This document shows positions 20,640 through 32,367 of a DNA stretch of 64,000 bases, one piece after another. The stretch lies in contig CM077658.1 of assembly GCA_039707465.1 (NCBI GenBank), positions 16,821,574-16,885,573 on the forward strand, written 5' to 3'. The first letter of the stretch is position 1, and each line of letters opens with the position of its first letter. Position numbers and translations under genes: made by a program. The notes under the pieces were generated by a model. That model did not search any database. It was not told where the DNA came from and saw only the letters and a program-made list of their open reading frames with translations. The DNA is from Rhabdophis nuchalis (lineage: Eukaryota > Chordata > Lepidosauria > Squamata > Natricidae).

Positions 20640-20946
20640 TATGTACTAGTCATTCCCGATTCTAGGGGGCAGTGATTATCTCCGTTTCAAAGCCAAAGAC
20701 CCAGTGCTGTCCGAAGACGACTCCATGGTCATGTGGCTGGCATGACTAAACACTGAAGGTGCATAAAATGGTGGTTCCTATTTTTCTATTTGCATTTTTG
20801 TGGGCTTTCGAACTGCTAGGTTGGCAGAAGCTGGGACAAGTAACAGGAGCTCATTCCGTTATGCAGCGCTAAGGATTTGAACTGCTGAACTGCCGACCTT
20901 TTTGATCAACAAGCTCAGCATCTTAGCCACTCAGCCACCGTGTCCC
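20640..20946 (-). repeat. Sauria-type SINE
   Basis: + strand runs from ACATATGTACTAGTCATTCC through GTCATGTGGCTGGCATGAC and GGTTGGCAGAAGCTGGGAC to GGATTTGAACTGC and CTTAGCCACTCAGCCACCG. It is nearly complete, with the tail trimmed. Confidence 0.9.
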
Positions 20947-21691
20947 TATTATTGGCAATCATAGCAGCCGCAGTATTCAGGCCCACCAGCAGCAACTGGT
21001 GGAAGCGACTTTGGGTTTTGAATTTCTGGTCATGTAGTCTCTAAAGAATCTTATAAACTTGTTTCCTGGAACTCAGATGTCATTTAAGATTTGTAAGATT
21101 AATAGAAATCTCCAAGCTGGCATCAAAGGCTATTCTGCAAGGAATTGCTTTGCTTAGTCACAAAGACAATCAAAGCAAGCACAATAGCAAACAGAAAATG
21201 AAAGGAAGTGCGGCTGCATAGACAACTGGGACAGTGTGCAAACAAGCCATGTAACATGCGCATTATTAACTGTGTATAAAAAGATACAGAAGATGGGCCA
21301 AAGGAATGGAAAGAGTCCAAACTGGAGAAGACTGAATACGTTTTGTTCCTCGACTCGGAATCACAGATGTGTTAAGAGTTAGCTCACAGTCGAGGAAAAC
21401 AAGATAAGAACACATTTAATCATCGCAAAAATGAAGAACTTAGAGAAACGAGCTAGACATTTCAAAAGAGGAGGCCAAGCAGTCTGCTGGATAGGGCAGG
21501 AAAGAAACACACAATGACACAAAAGCTTGAGTTGTTTTGGTGTCTAGGGTTCATTTCTGAGTCATAGCAATTGCTGGTTATAGCTCCTTTCTTTAATAAA
21601 TATTACTACTGGGAAACTCCCAGCCAGGAAGGGAGGAGAACTCAAGTAGGGAATCATTATGCTGCCAGAACAGACCCAAGACTGACCCCTC
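20947..21691. other. Single-copy stretch, no gene seen
   Basis: No repeat or exon recognised. Confidence 0.4.
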
Positions 21692-21695
21692 CTAA

Positions 21696-22878
21696 TGTTC
21701 TGACGGAGGCTTCCCAAGTGCATGAAGCAAACTCCTTGTCATGACAAAAAACCCTTTTATTAATTGACTGTCAATTCAGCTCATTCACATCCAGCAAAGT
21801 CCTTCAAGGGAGGATTTACAGTCACAGACCTTATCTGGCTTGGAGAGCTGCCAGGCTGAAATCTGCAAAACTTGGCCAGGAGCCTTGGAGAGTCGTGACC
21901 CAATTAAGCGAACTAATTGTCTCCTGCAAACTCCACTCCCCTTTCTCTCCTCTTTTATTCCCTCTGGGAGGGGCCATTCATCGTCCACCTGTGGCTTTAC
22001 TACCCAAGTCGAACCCTGTTCTTCAGCTGTTCCTTTCATCTGGCTACTCTGCGCATGCGCACACTGAGAAGAGGCTCCAGCTGTTTGTCTGCCTCACTGG
22101 TGACTGACTCTGAAGGCAGCTGATAACTGACATACGGCTCTGGCCCCATCTCTGCCTCCGACACAGAGCACTCATCAGGACTCTATCAAGACTAAAAGAG
22201 TCTTGATAGGTTCCCAGGCTATGTAAGAAGAACCCCTGGATTTAAATTGAGAGAGCATCACTGCACCAGGAGTTCTATTGGGCGCTAAACTGATAACTAA
22301 GGGAAAGAGAAATGTATTAAAAAGGCAACTTTAAATGTCTTCCTGGGTGTTACAACCAAATGCCTAATACAAATGTTTGTGCTTCAGTGACCAAATGTCT
22401 AGAAGCATTAAAAGAAAATTAAAGGTTAATGCATGCTGATAAAAAAGAAATAAAAATGACATCAAGTGACATCCTTCATTCTGGTGACAGTGGGAGATCA
22501 AGGTTTATTTCTTCTAGGAACCGGCATAAACTGGAAGAAGCTGGTTCCAGTATCATAATAAGAGGATTTTTTAAAAAGCCAATAAAGAAAAAGAAACTCA
22601 AATTCTCTGGACTGATCATGAGAAATCATAGCAATTTCCAGGATTATATATTTGACCTGTCCTCAAAGTATTCAACCCTAAATTCTGGAAGATTTTCTAC
22701 TTAGGCCAAGAAAAAGAAAGTGATTCTTAGATTAATTTGGTGCGGATTTCAGTTTAATTTCCAAAACTACTCATCAAAGCTTTCCCCAAACTCCACAACT
22801 GGCCCATGTTCCTCACCCCCAACCTCCTCACTGTCCGAATCTGCTGCCAGCTCTGCTGGCCACTGGCGGGCCACAACA
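21696..22878 (-). mobile_element. LTR split by a 591-bp insert
   Basis: On minus this begins TGTTGTGGCCCGCCAGTGGC (22878 downward) and ends CGTCAGAACA at 21696. CTAA lies just outside each end (21692-21695 and 22879-22882). Without the insert the LTR is about 584 bp, close to the roughly 630-bp copy near 55.6-56.2 kb. Near 21753 the minus strand has an AATAAAAGGG signal. TG…CA ends, a polyadenylation signal and a short duplication support an LTR; the parent element is unknown. Confidence 0.72.
22178..22768. mobile_element. Unclassified 591-bp insert with 8-bp target duplication
   Basis: ACTCATCA flanks the block exactly (22170-22177 and 22769-22776), and removing one copy restores LTR continuity. 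The block starts GGACTCTATCAAGACT, with an 11-bp-arm hairpin (22183-22193 and 22199-22209), and ends CCAAAACT. There are no terminal inverted repeats, poly(A) tail or tandem tail. A 91-codon frame at 22429-22704 is lysine-rich and resembles nothing I know. Length and 8-bp duplication fit a hAT derivative, but CAG…CTG ends are absent. Confidence 0.6.
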
Positions 22879-22882
22879 CTAA

Positions 22883-23771
22883 CTTTGAATGTTCACTAAA
22901 TGAAATGTTGTAAGTTGAGGACTACCTCTACATGAAAACATGGAAAGAGAAGTACAGAGAAAGGATGGCAGAACTAACAACAACAACAACAGAAGAGAAA
23001 TTAAGCCAAATTATTAGAAATAGAGAGACTGCAAAGACATGGAAAAGAGAAAAAAAGTTGCCCAGAGATTGGATCGTGGTACCATTTGATCATTTGCCAA
23101 ATTTAGAATAATGGTGCCGTGAGGGTAGGTCATTTCCCTTTTGCCTTGTGGTCTTTTGGTGATATGACCCAACTCGGTTAGTGAGTATGATTACGACAGA
23201 TGGTAGCAGATCAAATGACTGGATTGTGTATATTTTGTAAAAGCAATTAGCTGCAACACACACAATGGTATTGAACCGAAGAAGATGAATAGATCCCTTG
23301 ACGAGCATCCCACATTGATCTTCTTAAAAACCGTCAATGAAGATTTCACCAAAAAAAGAGTAATGCTTCTTTAGTCTTGCATCAATAGACCTCTCATTCA
23401 GGTGGCAGAGTGGTGCTACTTTTCTGTTCAGTGTGTTTTGTCGTGCCAAATTTAAAAAAAAAGGGGGGGAAAGGAGAAAAATAAAATCCATGGCACAATT
23501 GATGTGAGTTGACATCCACCAGGGATAGTAATGAGTCATAGTCTCTTTGTGTCTGTCTGTCTGTCTGCCTGTCTGTCTTGTACTGCTCTGCTTTGCCAGA
23601 TTCTATTTATGACAAGCTGTTAAAATGCTAAAACACATGGGATCGCAAGAAATATTTTTGAGATTCAGATGCCAACCTACACACAACAGGAACAACGAAC
23701 GTTTCAGTTGCCAAATGTTCGGTATCTCTTGTCAGTGTTTTTCCAGAGATCGTTCTTGAAATGTAAAAAAA
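22883..23771. other. Single-copy stretch with a GTCT run
   Basis: No gene. It contains a GTTGTAAGTTGAGGACTACC piece of the GTAGTCC DNA family at about 22905-22928 and a GTCT microsatellite at 23549-23579. Confidence 0.5.
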
Positions 23772-24680
23772 AAAAAGATGTCGAGACTCTGGAAAGAGCA
23801 CAGAGAAGAGCAACCAAGATGATTAGGAGACTGAAGGCTAAAACATACAAAGAACGGTTGCAGGAACTGGGTAGGTCTAGTTTAACTTGGGTGTCCTCCT
23901 AGATACCCGGCTGTCCATGGAAGATCAAGTGACAGCCGTGGCTAGGAGGGCGTTTTACCAGGTTCGTCTGGTTCGCCAGTTGCGCCCCCTATTGGATTGC
24001 CCCCTATTGGATCACTCATGCTCTCGTGACATCCCGACTGGACTATTGTAACTCTCTCTACATGGGGCTCCCCTTGAGGTGCACCCGGAGACTGCAGATG
24101 GTCCAGAACGCAGCTGCGCGGGCAATCCTGGGTACCTCTAGGTTTACCCATGTAACACCTCTCCTGCGCGAGCTGCACTGGCTGCCTGTCGTCTTCCGGG
24201 TGCGCTTCAAGGTATTAATCATCATCTTTAAAGCGCTCCATGGCTCGGGACCTAGCTATTTGCAGGATCGGATCCTGCCTCATACATCCTCACGGCCGAT
24301 CCGCTCCCACAGAGAGGGACTTCTCCGGGTGCCGTCCACTAGACTTTGTCAGCGGGCGACGCCCAGGGGAAGGGCTCTCTCTGTGGTGGGCCCAGCCCTC
24401 TGGAACGACCTTCCCCCCGACATTAGAACTACCACGGACCTCCGCTCCTTCCGTCTAAAATTAAAAACATATCTTTTCTGCTTGGCCGGCCTAGGGTAGT
24501 CTCTCTCTATGGGGTTTTAGTTGTTTAGTGGGAATTTTAGTCTAAAATGGGTATTTTAGCACAGGTACTGTTTAATTTGTTTTTAAGATGTTGTATATCT
24601 ATTGTATATTTATGGTTTTTTAGTTTCCCTGTGCACCGTTCCGAGTCCCTACGGGGAAAGGGAGCGGTCAAGAAATTAAA

Positions 24681-24713
<33 letters not shown>

Positions 24714-24940
24714 TAAAGAAGGATTAGGGGAGACATGATAGCAGGGTTCCGATATCTCAGGGGTTGCCATAAAGAAGAGGGAGTCAACCTATTTTCCAAA
24801 GCAACTGAAGGCAAGGCAAGAAGAAATGGATAGGAACTAATCCACTAATCAATGGATTGACTCTAATCAAGGAGAGAAGCAACCTAGAACTAATGACAGT
24901 GAGAACAATCAGTGGAACAACTTGCCTCCAGAAGTTGATT
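23772..24940 (+). mobile_element. CR1 LINE fragment split by an L2
   Basis: Left piece 23772-23883 encodes VETLERAQRRATKMIRRL and ends GGTAGGTCTAGTTT. The right piece resumes at 24714 as AAAGAAGGATTAGGGGAGAC and encodes a decayed IAGFRYLRGCHKEEGV-type stretch. The L2 between is younger. Both coding pieces are disrupted, so this is a pseudogenic copy. Confidence 0.87.
23884..24713 (+). mobile_element. L2-type LINE 3' fragment inside a CR1
   Basis: AACTTGGGTGTCCTCCTAG onward matches the L2 at 41.1-41.9 kb over its C-terminal coding region and 3' UTR, ending in an ATT repeat. A short duplication/deletion is visible near 23990-24010, where CCCCCTATTGGAT occurs twice in place of the longer original. 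The remaining frame (24026-24499) is open. 5'-truncated and non-autonomous. Confidence 0.9.
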
Positions 24941-25169
24941 TATTTACAGCAAACCCACGGGCAGTCATTTTTAATTGTTTATTTTACTTAGCACCGAGTC
25001 CTGGGTATCACAGGATTTGGGTGATTATCTCTTCAACTTGGACATGAGATTCCAACCTTGCAAGGATGAATCTAACATGCCTTTTGGGGGGGGGGATTTT
25101 TTTTTTAAAAGTCAAGAGAGTAGCTACAATTACAATAGAAGCTCCAAGCTTATGTGTTGAATTCATATT
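24941..25169. other. Single-copy stretch, no gene seen
   Basis: No repeat family or exon recognised; contains a short G-run and T-run at 25086-25108. Confidence 0.4.
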
Positions 25170-25314
25170 TTACCAACAAAGAAGTAAAGGGAGACAAGTA
25201 TAGATCTATTTCAAGCTATTTAGCTCTCATCAGCTAGCCATACCCTTTCTGGGATTCAAACCCAGGCTACGTGCATATTAGGTAGATGTATTAACCTCTA
25301 AGCCATGAGCTCTC
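25170..25314 (-). repeat. Third tRNA-type SINE family
   Basis: On minus there is a tRNA-like head (GAGCTCATGGCTTAGAGG, later CTGGGTTTGAATCCC as B box) followed by AAGGGTATGGCTAGCTGATG and an A/T-poor body. The head differs from the other two SINE families here. Length about 145 bp suggests truncation of the tail. Confidence 0.6.
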
Positions 25315-25637
25315 CTCACTTTGTTGGCTATACCAGGGGAGATATTAAGCAGAAGCAATATGCTCAGTCCCATAGTTGTGTGGACCAGGTTGCCCTGATA
25401 GACGGGTCTCACTGGAAAAAAACACTCCAAGTTTATGGTTTCAAATTACGTGGTTATGGACACAGTCCTGATTTTTAGACAACCCCCACCCCCTTGAGGA
25501 AATCTATGAATACATTCTTTTTCTTCCCTCTCTGCTAATTTCCACAGCTGCCTTTCCTGATTGGCATTAAGAAAAATGGATTTCTAATATCTCAAAAGTT
25601 CTTTCCCCATCACCTCCAAGATTTTGTTGTTCTACTT

Positions 25638-25882
25638 CAGGGTCGGCAACCTTAAATACTCAAAGAGCCACAATGTCCTAACTGAAAGCCGCCTCTTCAA
25701 TTCTGGAGCTGACTAGAAGTACAGTTCCCCACCATAGAGTCTCCTCCTAGTGCGGCATCCTTTTTCCTCTACCTGTCCTAACCCAAAGCCCTATCAATAT
25801 GGAGCTGACTGGTGACAGCGAGCCGCAGCAGAGGGATGAAAGAGCCACATGCGGCTCCAGAGCCGCAGGTAGCTGATCCTTG
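25638..25882. mobile_element. Non-autonomous hAT transposon (GTCGGCAACC ends)
   Basis: Begins CAGGGTCGGCAACC and ends GGTAGCTGATCCTTG, with exact 8-bp duplication TTCTACTT (25630-25637 and 25883-25890). The interior AAAGAGCCACA and GATGAAAGAGCCACATGCGG matches the copy at 59408-59648. 245 bp, no ORF. Confidence 0.88.
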
Positions 25883-25890
25883 TTCTACTT

Positions 25891-27464
25891 CATTTTTCAA
25901 GTACTCTAGAATCCCTTTCTAGGTAGCTCCGTCTAGATGTGCATTGTATATTAAACTTGACTTTATCGTGGTGAGATGTAACATATCCCAGCCTCACTCT
26001 ATCGTTTTCCTAGTTGCTTCTTCCTAGAAAACATCCATAAGAAGAGTTTGCTCATGATTAAAGCCCCTGGGAGAAAATAGAAGGATGAGTTTCCTACACA
26101 GAATTACTTCTGACACCTGAAAATGAATTCCTGATGTGGAACATCATCTTGAGTACGGTGTAGATTTCATCATCTGCTGCTGAGAATATCTTGGGACAAG
26201 GTCTAAGAAAAACAGCTGGTGTAGTCTGAAGTATGAATGACAACAATTGCCACCACGCTTAGGTGCCCACAACTTTTCCCTTCAAATCCGCAGGACATTC
26301 CTTGTTAAATCCAGCCAAGTGCGCTAACAGTAACAGATGGTTTGCATCTTGTAAAACTAGCTTATAAAAACATCGGAATCTTTCTCCTTTTTTAAAATGA
26401 GTTTTTTTCCTTTTTTAAAAGTTAGTATTTTATACAAAACCGCGGTGCTATTAATACTTTTGAAAGATCCAGATGTGACTCCTACTCACTGGGGAAATGC
26501 AAATCGTGCATTCGCTCCATTTCAGAAATAAAACTTAATGCAATCAGTACATCACTTTTTGCACAGCTGAAAGAGTTGGGATGACACCCATCAATCTATT
26601 ATGGCCCCCACTGAATTAAAGGCCATCTACCTGATCCCCAACCACTAGTATTTTTTTTTTTTGGCTTTAAAATATTTGTGTGCTGCTTTTTGAGACAGTT
26701 GAAGTGCTACAATTTTCAGCACATATCCAGAGATCTAGTTTCACTATTCAAGAGGTACAATTTAAATTTTTTAATCAAGGAATGTTCAATCAAGACCAAA
26801 TGTCAAATTCTGGCCACTCCCTTTAAATGACGGGGGGGGGGGGGTGTCTAAAACACTTTTGCTATTGAATGTATGCTCTTCTCTTTCCATATCTGCTTGG
26901 AAGATACAATTCAAGCATTCCAATGTTGTCAATCATTGAAGATCTGATTTGGATGATCAACATAATTTGAAGAGTCTAGTCAAGTGGATGAATTCTTAGC
27001 AATAGCAAGTTTGGTTGGAAAATTCTACATCTGAAGGGTATCCAGGTTAAAGCTTACATAACAGCACACTAGATCAAGCTTCCCCTGTAGTAATGTGTAG
27101 ATTATAAAGAAGGCTAAGTGCTGAAGAATTGATGCTTTCAATGTGTGGTGTTGGAGAAGAATCTTAAGAGTCCCCTGGACTGCAAGGAGATCAAATCAGT
27201 CAATCCTAAAGGAAATCAAACCCAGACTTCTTTTTTGGAAGGACAGATCTGAAGCTGAAGCTTAAATACTTTGGCCACCAAACAAGAAGAGAGGACTCAT
27301 TAGAAAAGACCAGGGGTGGGCTGCTGAGGTTTAGGGGATCCTCTAGCTAGGATTCTGCCAAGTTTGGTAAACCCCCAAATGCCACCCCTGGCTGGCGATG
27401 CCCATCCTGGTCCATGCCGAAAAACAAATATAGGTACATCTGTAGAGGCTATTCACCCAAGGAG
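25891..27464. other. Single-copy stretch, mostly AT-rich
   Basis: No exon. It holds a G-run at 26832-26844 and, at about 27310-27420, a CAGGGGTGGGCTGCTGAGG phrase that may be a decayed hAT fragment (weak). Confidence 0.45.
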
Positions 27465-27771
27465 TGTCAGAGTTTTTTTGCAGTAATCAAATCCAGAAAA
27501 CACACACAGGTAACTGATTCAGCAGGATTCATTAACTTCTCTTTATATACATACTAACACAAGAAGTAATATATACTATATCAAGAGTCGTTCTTTCAAT
27601 GTAGTAGAGAAGAGAGATTGGTTTTAGTTTCAGTTCAGCAGACAGACTAGTTTAGTTCAGCACAGGCTCAGAGCTGCAGGGCTAAGCCACGCCCGGGCTC
27701 CAAATTGTTTCCGTTCCCATTGGCTGACCTTGTTACTATGTTCTACTCCAGTTCATGAATATACTCTGACA
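27465..27771 (-). mobile_element. Solo LTR (307 bp)
   Basis: Read on minus it begins TGTCAGAGTATATTCATG and ends CTCTGACA, with a TATATAAAGAG box inside. Flanks AGGAG (27460-27464) and AGGAC (27772-27776) are a near-match 5-bp duplication. No internal region adjoins. Size and ends resemble the LTR at 45439-45747. Confidence 0.7.
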
Positions 27772-27776
27772 AGGAC

Positions 27777-28654
27777 TTATCTTATTTGTAAAATAGAATG
27801 CTTGCTCTCATTTTCCTTTTAAATCTTAATGCAGAATTGTCTTTCATCTTTGACTTCTAGCAAAGTTGGTGGAGGAAAAAGGAAAAACGATTGTGAGGTT
27901 CATACCAACCTAAGTGAGCAGAACATTGCATTAACATGATAAATGAGGATGTTTAGAAGGATGGGATTTGTCAATGATATTCTCTTATATCTCTGACTCC
28001 ACTCTACAATTAAAAAAATAACCACGATGGTGATCAGACAAGAACCCTTGTCTACCTCTGATCCATTGTTGGCCTCCTTCTATTTTCTAGAATTACAATG
28101 ACAGATGAAATTGTAATACTTCAAATGTGTTGATTATGGTGATTTTGAGCCCACTAGGGTATGACCACTCAATAGATAATTGACTATGTCCTTTCAGATA
28201 TAATTTACATTAATGATCCCTGAGTGTGTTTGTCTATGTATTATGTTATCTGATCAGCTGCTTCCTTTAATAAGAACTCAGTAACTGAGAGAACTGCCTA
28301 TTTTTGGATTTCTTGTGATGGATCTGAAGCCTTAAAATACAGTGAACTAAAGCTGGCTCCAGTTGCTATTTCCCTTTTTTTTTGGTTTACTTTTTTTCTT
28401 TAAGAAAGAGGGGGGGAAATGGAACGAAACAATTACCAGGTAAATCAAGAAACCTTTGTCTCTAGACAGCAGGTAGAAAAAAAATACTTACTGCCACCGG
28501 CATAATTTCCAGTTTTGGACTGTTTTTACCCTCCAGCAAGATAATAAATTATAAAAAGGACAAGATACACCGTTGCCATTCCATAAAGTTAAGTAAGCAG
28601 AATCATAACTCTCTTGTTTTCTCTCTGTGTTTGTCTCAAAATAATAATATTTTG
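27777..28654. other. Single-copy stretch, no gene seen
   Basis: No repeat or exon recognised. Confidence 0.4.
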
Positions 28655-28972
28655 AGATAAAGGTAAAGGATTCGCCTGTCCACTCATGTCTGACTCTAGC
28701 ATGTGGTGCTCATCTCTGTTTCTTAGCTGAGGGGGTCAACATTGTCCAAAGACATTTTTGTGGTTAATGTGGCCAGCATGACTGTACACCGAGGTGCATG
28801 GAACACCGTTACCTTCCCATCAAAGTGGTACCTATTTATCTACTCACAATTGCATGCATTCAAACTGCTAAGTTGGCAGGAGGTAGGGCACGTAACAGGA
28901 GCTCACTCCGTCACATGGCACTTGGGTCTTTCCAGCTGACAAAATCAGTGTCTTTAACCGCTGAGCCCTCTC
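28655..28972 (-). repeat. Diverged Sauria-type SINE
   Basis: + strand AAAGGTAAAGGATTCGCCTG, then GTGGCCAGCATGACTG, GTTGGCAGGAGGTAGGGC and ACAGGAGCTCACTCCG, ending near CTTTAACCGCTGAGCC. Much more diverged than other copies, so likely an older subfamily. Confidence 0.75.
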
Positions 28973-30589
28973 TAATTTGAAATTGTAATCCCAAATATCC
29001 AAGGAGTACCTAGTACATGTCATTGGGTTGTGTGACTCTTCCTCAATGCTTGACACACACACAAAAACTAATTGTGAAGTAGGAGAGAGCAATCAATGTT
29101 GATTTTGAAAGAGAAGGTTGCTTTTGAGTCCACTCGGAAAGGATGTTCATCACAACGCAGGCAATGTGACTATGATGGAATGTTGTTGAGATTCCTAGGA
29201 GGGAGGGGCTGCATTCCAGAGGAGCAAGGGACAACTCAGTTCAGATAGTTTATGTGAGCGAAAGAGGGTGAAGTCGGCTCCTCCATACTAGTTTCCAGAG
29301 TATATGATTTTTGGAAATGTAGTGTGCTTTAGTTTGACAAGATTCCATCTCTGGGTAAGGATCAATAAAGAAATCTACTTGGAAGAATCACAACATGTCT
29401 TTCTTGGTTTTTGCAACCTGACAAATCAATAACCACAACTGTTACCTTTTATGGAAGACTTCTAGTTGAAACAGAGTTGACTTCTCATTTTTATTTTCTT
29501 CTGCACACCCCAAAAGAGGACACTGTTTTGACTTTTTCTGTTCCAAGGAGGATGACATTCCAATGTTATTATTTCCACCCAGCATATTTATTGCTATTAG
29601 CAGTGTCATATTCCAATTGTGCCAGCTAAATAGCATGTTGTTTGATAGCAAGTCCATTAAAATCACAATACTTTAGCTGCTGTAATAACAACTTCCACCA
29701 GCAATCAAGGTTTGCTTCTCCATTTTTGTAGCCGACATTATGTGGCAGTTTAATTCATTGTACACCAATTTCAGTTGTGCATTAATTATATGTTTCTGCA
29801 CAGTAATTAACTAATCACTATGTCACTCCCTTCCTATTATGAAGAACCTCATTAATTCAAGACAGAATGCCTGATGCCTGGTGCCATTTTTATCACTCTC
29901 TCTTTTGGCTCTCACCCTTTCTCTCTCTCTTTCTTTTTTAATTTTTTTTTGCTGCTTCTTGACTTATAATCAAATATGAAATTCATGTATTTTTAAATAC
30001 TTTCTCAAGTCCTTTTTTCCCTTTAAAAAATTCATTGTGCCATGCCATCCTTTAAAATAATCTTTATTCATTATGCATCCCTTCGCCTTGCAATCAAAAG
30101 CTATTACAATAAACCCTGCATCTTGCTTTCTGTATAGCAATGGGAATGCTGTGTCAACATTGATGATTTAATCCTCCTGTCTCCTCCCTTCCCCCAGCGG
30201 GTCGGCTGGAAAAAGAACAAGGATCTAAAAATGCAAACTTTACTGCAAGGTGAAGAGTTTCACTCACTCACGCTTAAGCTGGTTGTTTTCCACAGTGCTG
30301 GGATGTTAATGGAATAAATGATTACAAGAGACAATGCAGCCTAATCATAACTTACCGAGAGCAGATGCTGACACTTCTACAGTCTGAGAAGGCTAAACAG
30401 GCAACCTTTGAAATGTGTTTTTTTTTTAATAGAAGGAATGGGAAATGGTCCTGAGTGTTGACTTACTTGACCAACAGGTTGACCCAGATGTTTTCAACTG
30501 TATTTCAAGGCGGGAACCAAATGTTTGCAACTTTCCTCTATTATCCTTGCACATGAAGCATCTGAGGACAGGAGAAGAAGCAACAATTA
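28973..30589. other. Single-copy stretch; possible conserved noncoding segment
   Basis: No exon. About 29735-29900 is dense in TAATT/ATTAAT cores (GCATTAATTATATG, CAGTAATTAACTAATC), an appearance common in developmental enhancers. Pyrimidine runs lie at 29895-29950. Confidence 0.4.
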
Positions 30590-30800
30590 AAGAGAGATCC
30601 ACCCTAGAACTAAGAAGAAATTCCCTGACAGTGAGAACACTTGATCAGTGGAATGGTTTACTTCAGGAAGTTGTGGGTGCCCCATTACTGGAGCCACTGG
30701 ACCGCCATTTGTCTTGAATGGGAGAGGGTCTCCTGCTCAAGCAGGGAGTTAGATTAGAAGACCTCCAAAGACTCTTCCAACCCGATTGTTTCATTTTCTA
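30590..30800 (+). mobile_element. CR1 LINE 3' end, 5'-truncated
   Basis: Contains the decayed coding end for ERSTLELRRNSLTVRTLDQWNGL and the CR1 3' UTR phrase GTTAGATTAGAAGACCTCC. Confidence 0.85.
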
Positions 30801-30835
30801 TCTTTTATAACAGCTTAACATCAGAGGTTAAGTTG

Positions 30836-31092
30836 CAGAGGTGGTATTCAGCAGGTTCTGACCATTTCTGGGGAATTGGTAGCAGAAATTTTGAGTAGTT
30901 CAGAGAACCGGTAAATACCACCTCTTATTGGCCCCGCTCCCATCTATTCTGGGCCTCCCGAGTCCCAGCTGATCAGGAGGGATTGGGGATTTTGTAGTAA
31001 CCTTCCCCTGGAGTGAGGAGGGAATGGAGATTTTACAGTATCTTTCCCCTGCCATGCACACCAAGTCATGCCCACAGAACCGGTAGTAAAAA
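30836..31092 (+). mobile_element. hAT transposon fragment, GGTGG-end family
   Basis: Starts CAGAGGTGGTATTCAGCAGG and follows the 7563 copy through ATGCCCACAGAACCGGTAG, but lacks the terminal CCACCACTG. 3' truncated or decayed. Confidence 0.8.
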
Positions 31093-31427
31093 CTCTTGAG
31101 TTAGGGATGTTCAGTTGGGGATGCATAAAAGTCCTTTGTGGCCACAGTTTCCTGTGATGAACCTCAAGGCTTTCAGGGATATGGTTTTAAAATCACCACA
31201 AATGAAATGTGACATGTGTGTGTTAAAATAGACAGCACCCTCATCATTGCATTCTGTAATTGTATAAAATGGCTTCCCAAAAAGAAGAAAGTCACTTTAC
31301 TGGTTAAGATGATGAACATTTCCAGAGGGTGTTTGAAGCCACTGAACTCAATCTTGATGACCTACTTCAAAGAGGAGTCAGACGCCTCAATTACAAGGAC
31401 TGGGATTGTCACGGCCGATCTGGCTTG
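31093..31427. other. Single-copy stretch, no gene seen
   Basis: No repeat or exon recognised. Confidence 0.4.
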
Positions 31428-31650
31428 ACCAATAGCAATAGCACTAATATAACACTCCATAGTAGTTTACTGCACTCTCTGGATGGTTTACAATGCCGGC
31501 ATATTTCCCCCAACAATGTGGCTCCACATTTTATTGACCTTGGAAGGATGGAAGCATGGGTCAACCTTGAGCCTGCCAGGATTAAACTCAGGTTGTGGGC
31601 AGAGTTAACCTGCAATACTACATTCCAACCACTGAGCCACCAGGACTCTG
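31428..31650 (-). repeat. tRNA-headed SINE, GCTATT-tail family
   Basis: + strand starts AATAGCAATAGCACTAATA and runs through CCCCAACAATGTGGCTCC and GAGCCTGCCAGGATTAAACTC to CCAACCACTGAGCCACCAG. Confidence 0.83.
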
Positions 31651-32367
31651 AGAAAAGTAAGACCTACTCACATGTGTATGTACAGAAACCATTTCTTGCA
31701 AGAGATGCAAAATACTTGGTGATGCTGTTGAGAAATAGGAAAGGACACTTTGATCCAACATTTGTTGAATTGAAGGGTTTCTAAGAAACCATGTTGAATC
31801 CAGCATTTACACGAGTGAAGCTTAGCGTACAGTCTCAGGTTCTGTTTCATCATATAACAGCCATCCCGAATGGCATGTCTGCAAATATAGATTTGCCTAA
31901 TGGGTCATAAGTCATCTTCGATGCCTAACAGCCAGTTTGGCTGCTTCTGCCATGGCTTTGCCTGGATATAGCAGGAGAGATGATTCCTTCTGTCATCGGA
32001 CAGCTGCTCTGCTTCATGTTGGACTATCTGTCTAGATTTTGCACAAACGACTATGCATTCTTAACTGCTGCATGGTCAATTTTCCGGATGACCCCACCCT
32101 TCTGTCAATGTACTTTATATTTATCGATTTGTTGGTTTGCCAGAGGGTGCAGAAAAGAGGAAATGACACCCTTTTTGTGGGCTTGGAGGAGTTAAGTTCA
32201 GCTTTAATAGCATGGCATTCATAGCACCCATTAGATCCTACCACAAGAAAGTCAAAGAGCACTTCATGTTCAATCATCAACGGCAGTTGCATTCTGACAG
32301 GAGACCATTCCCTTTAATTGCAATACCTCCTATGAAGATCAGCTTGTCTTAATACTGATAGTCTAAC
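31651..32367. other. Single-copy stretch, no gene seen
   Basis: No repeat or exon recognised. Confidence 0.4.

Noticed and set aside
22429..22704. 91-codon lysine-rich frame as a real small gene
   Set aside because: It lies in the unclassified insert, lacks any family likeness, and has AT-rich codon use expected by chance.
22178..22768. Helitron interpretation of the 591-bp insert
   Set aside because: A sub-terminal hairpin is present, but there is no TC start or CTRR end, and the exact 8-bp duplication contradicts rolling-circle insertion between A and T.
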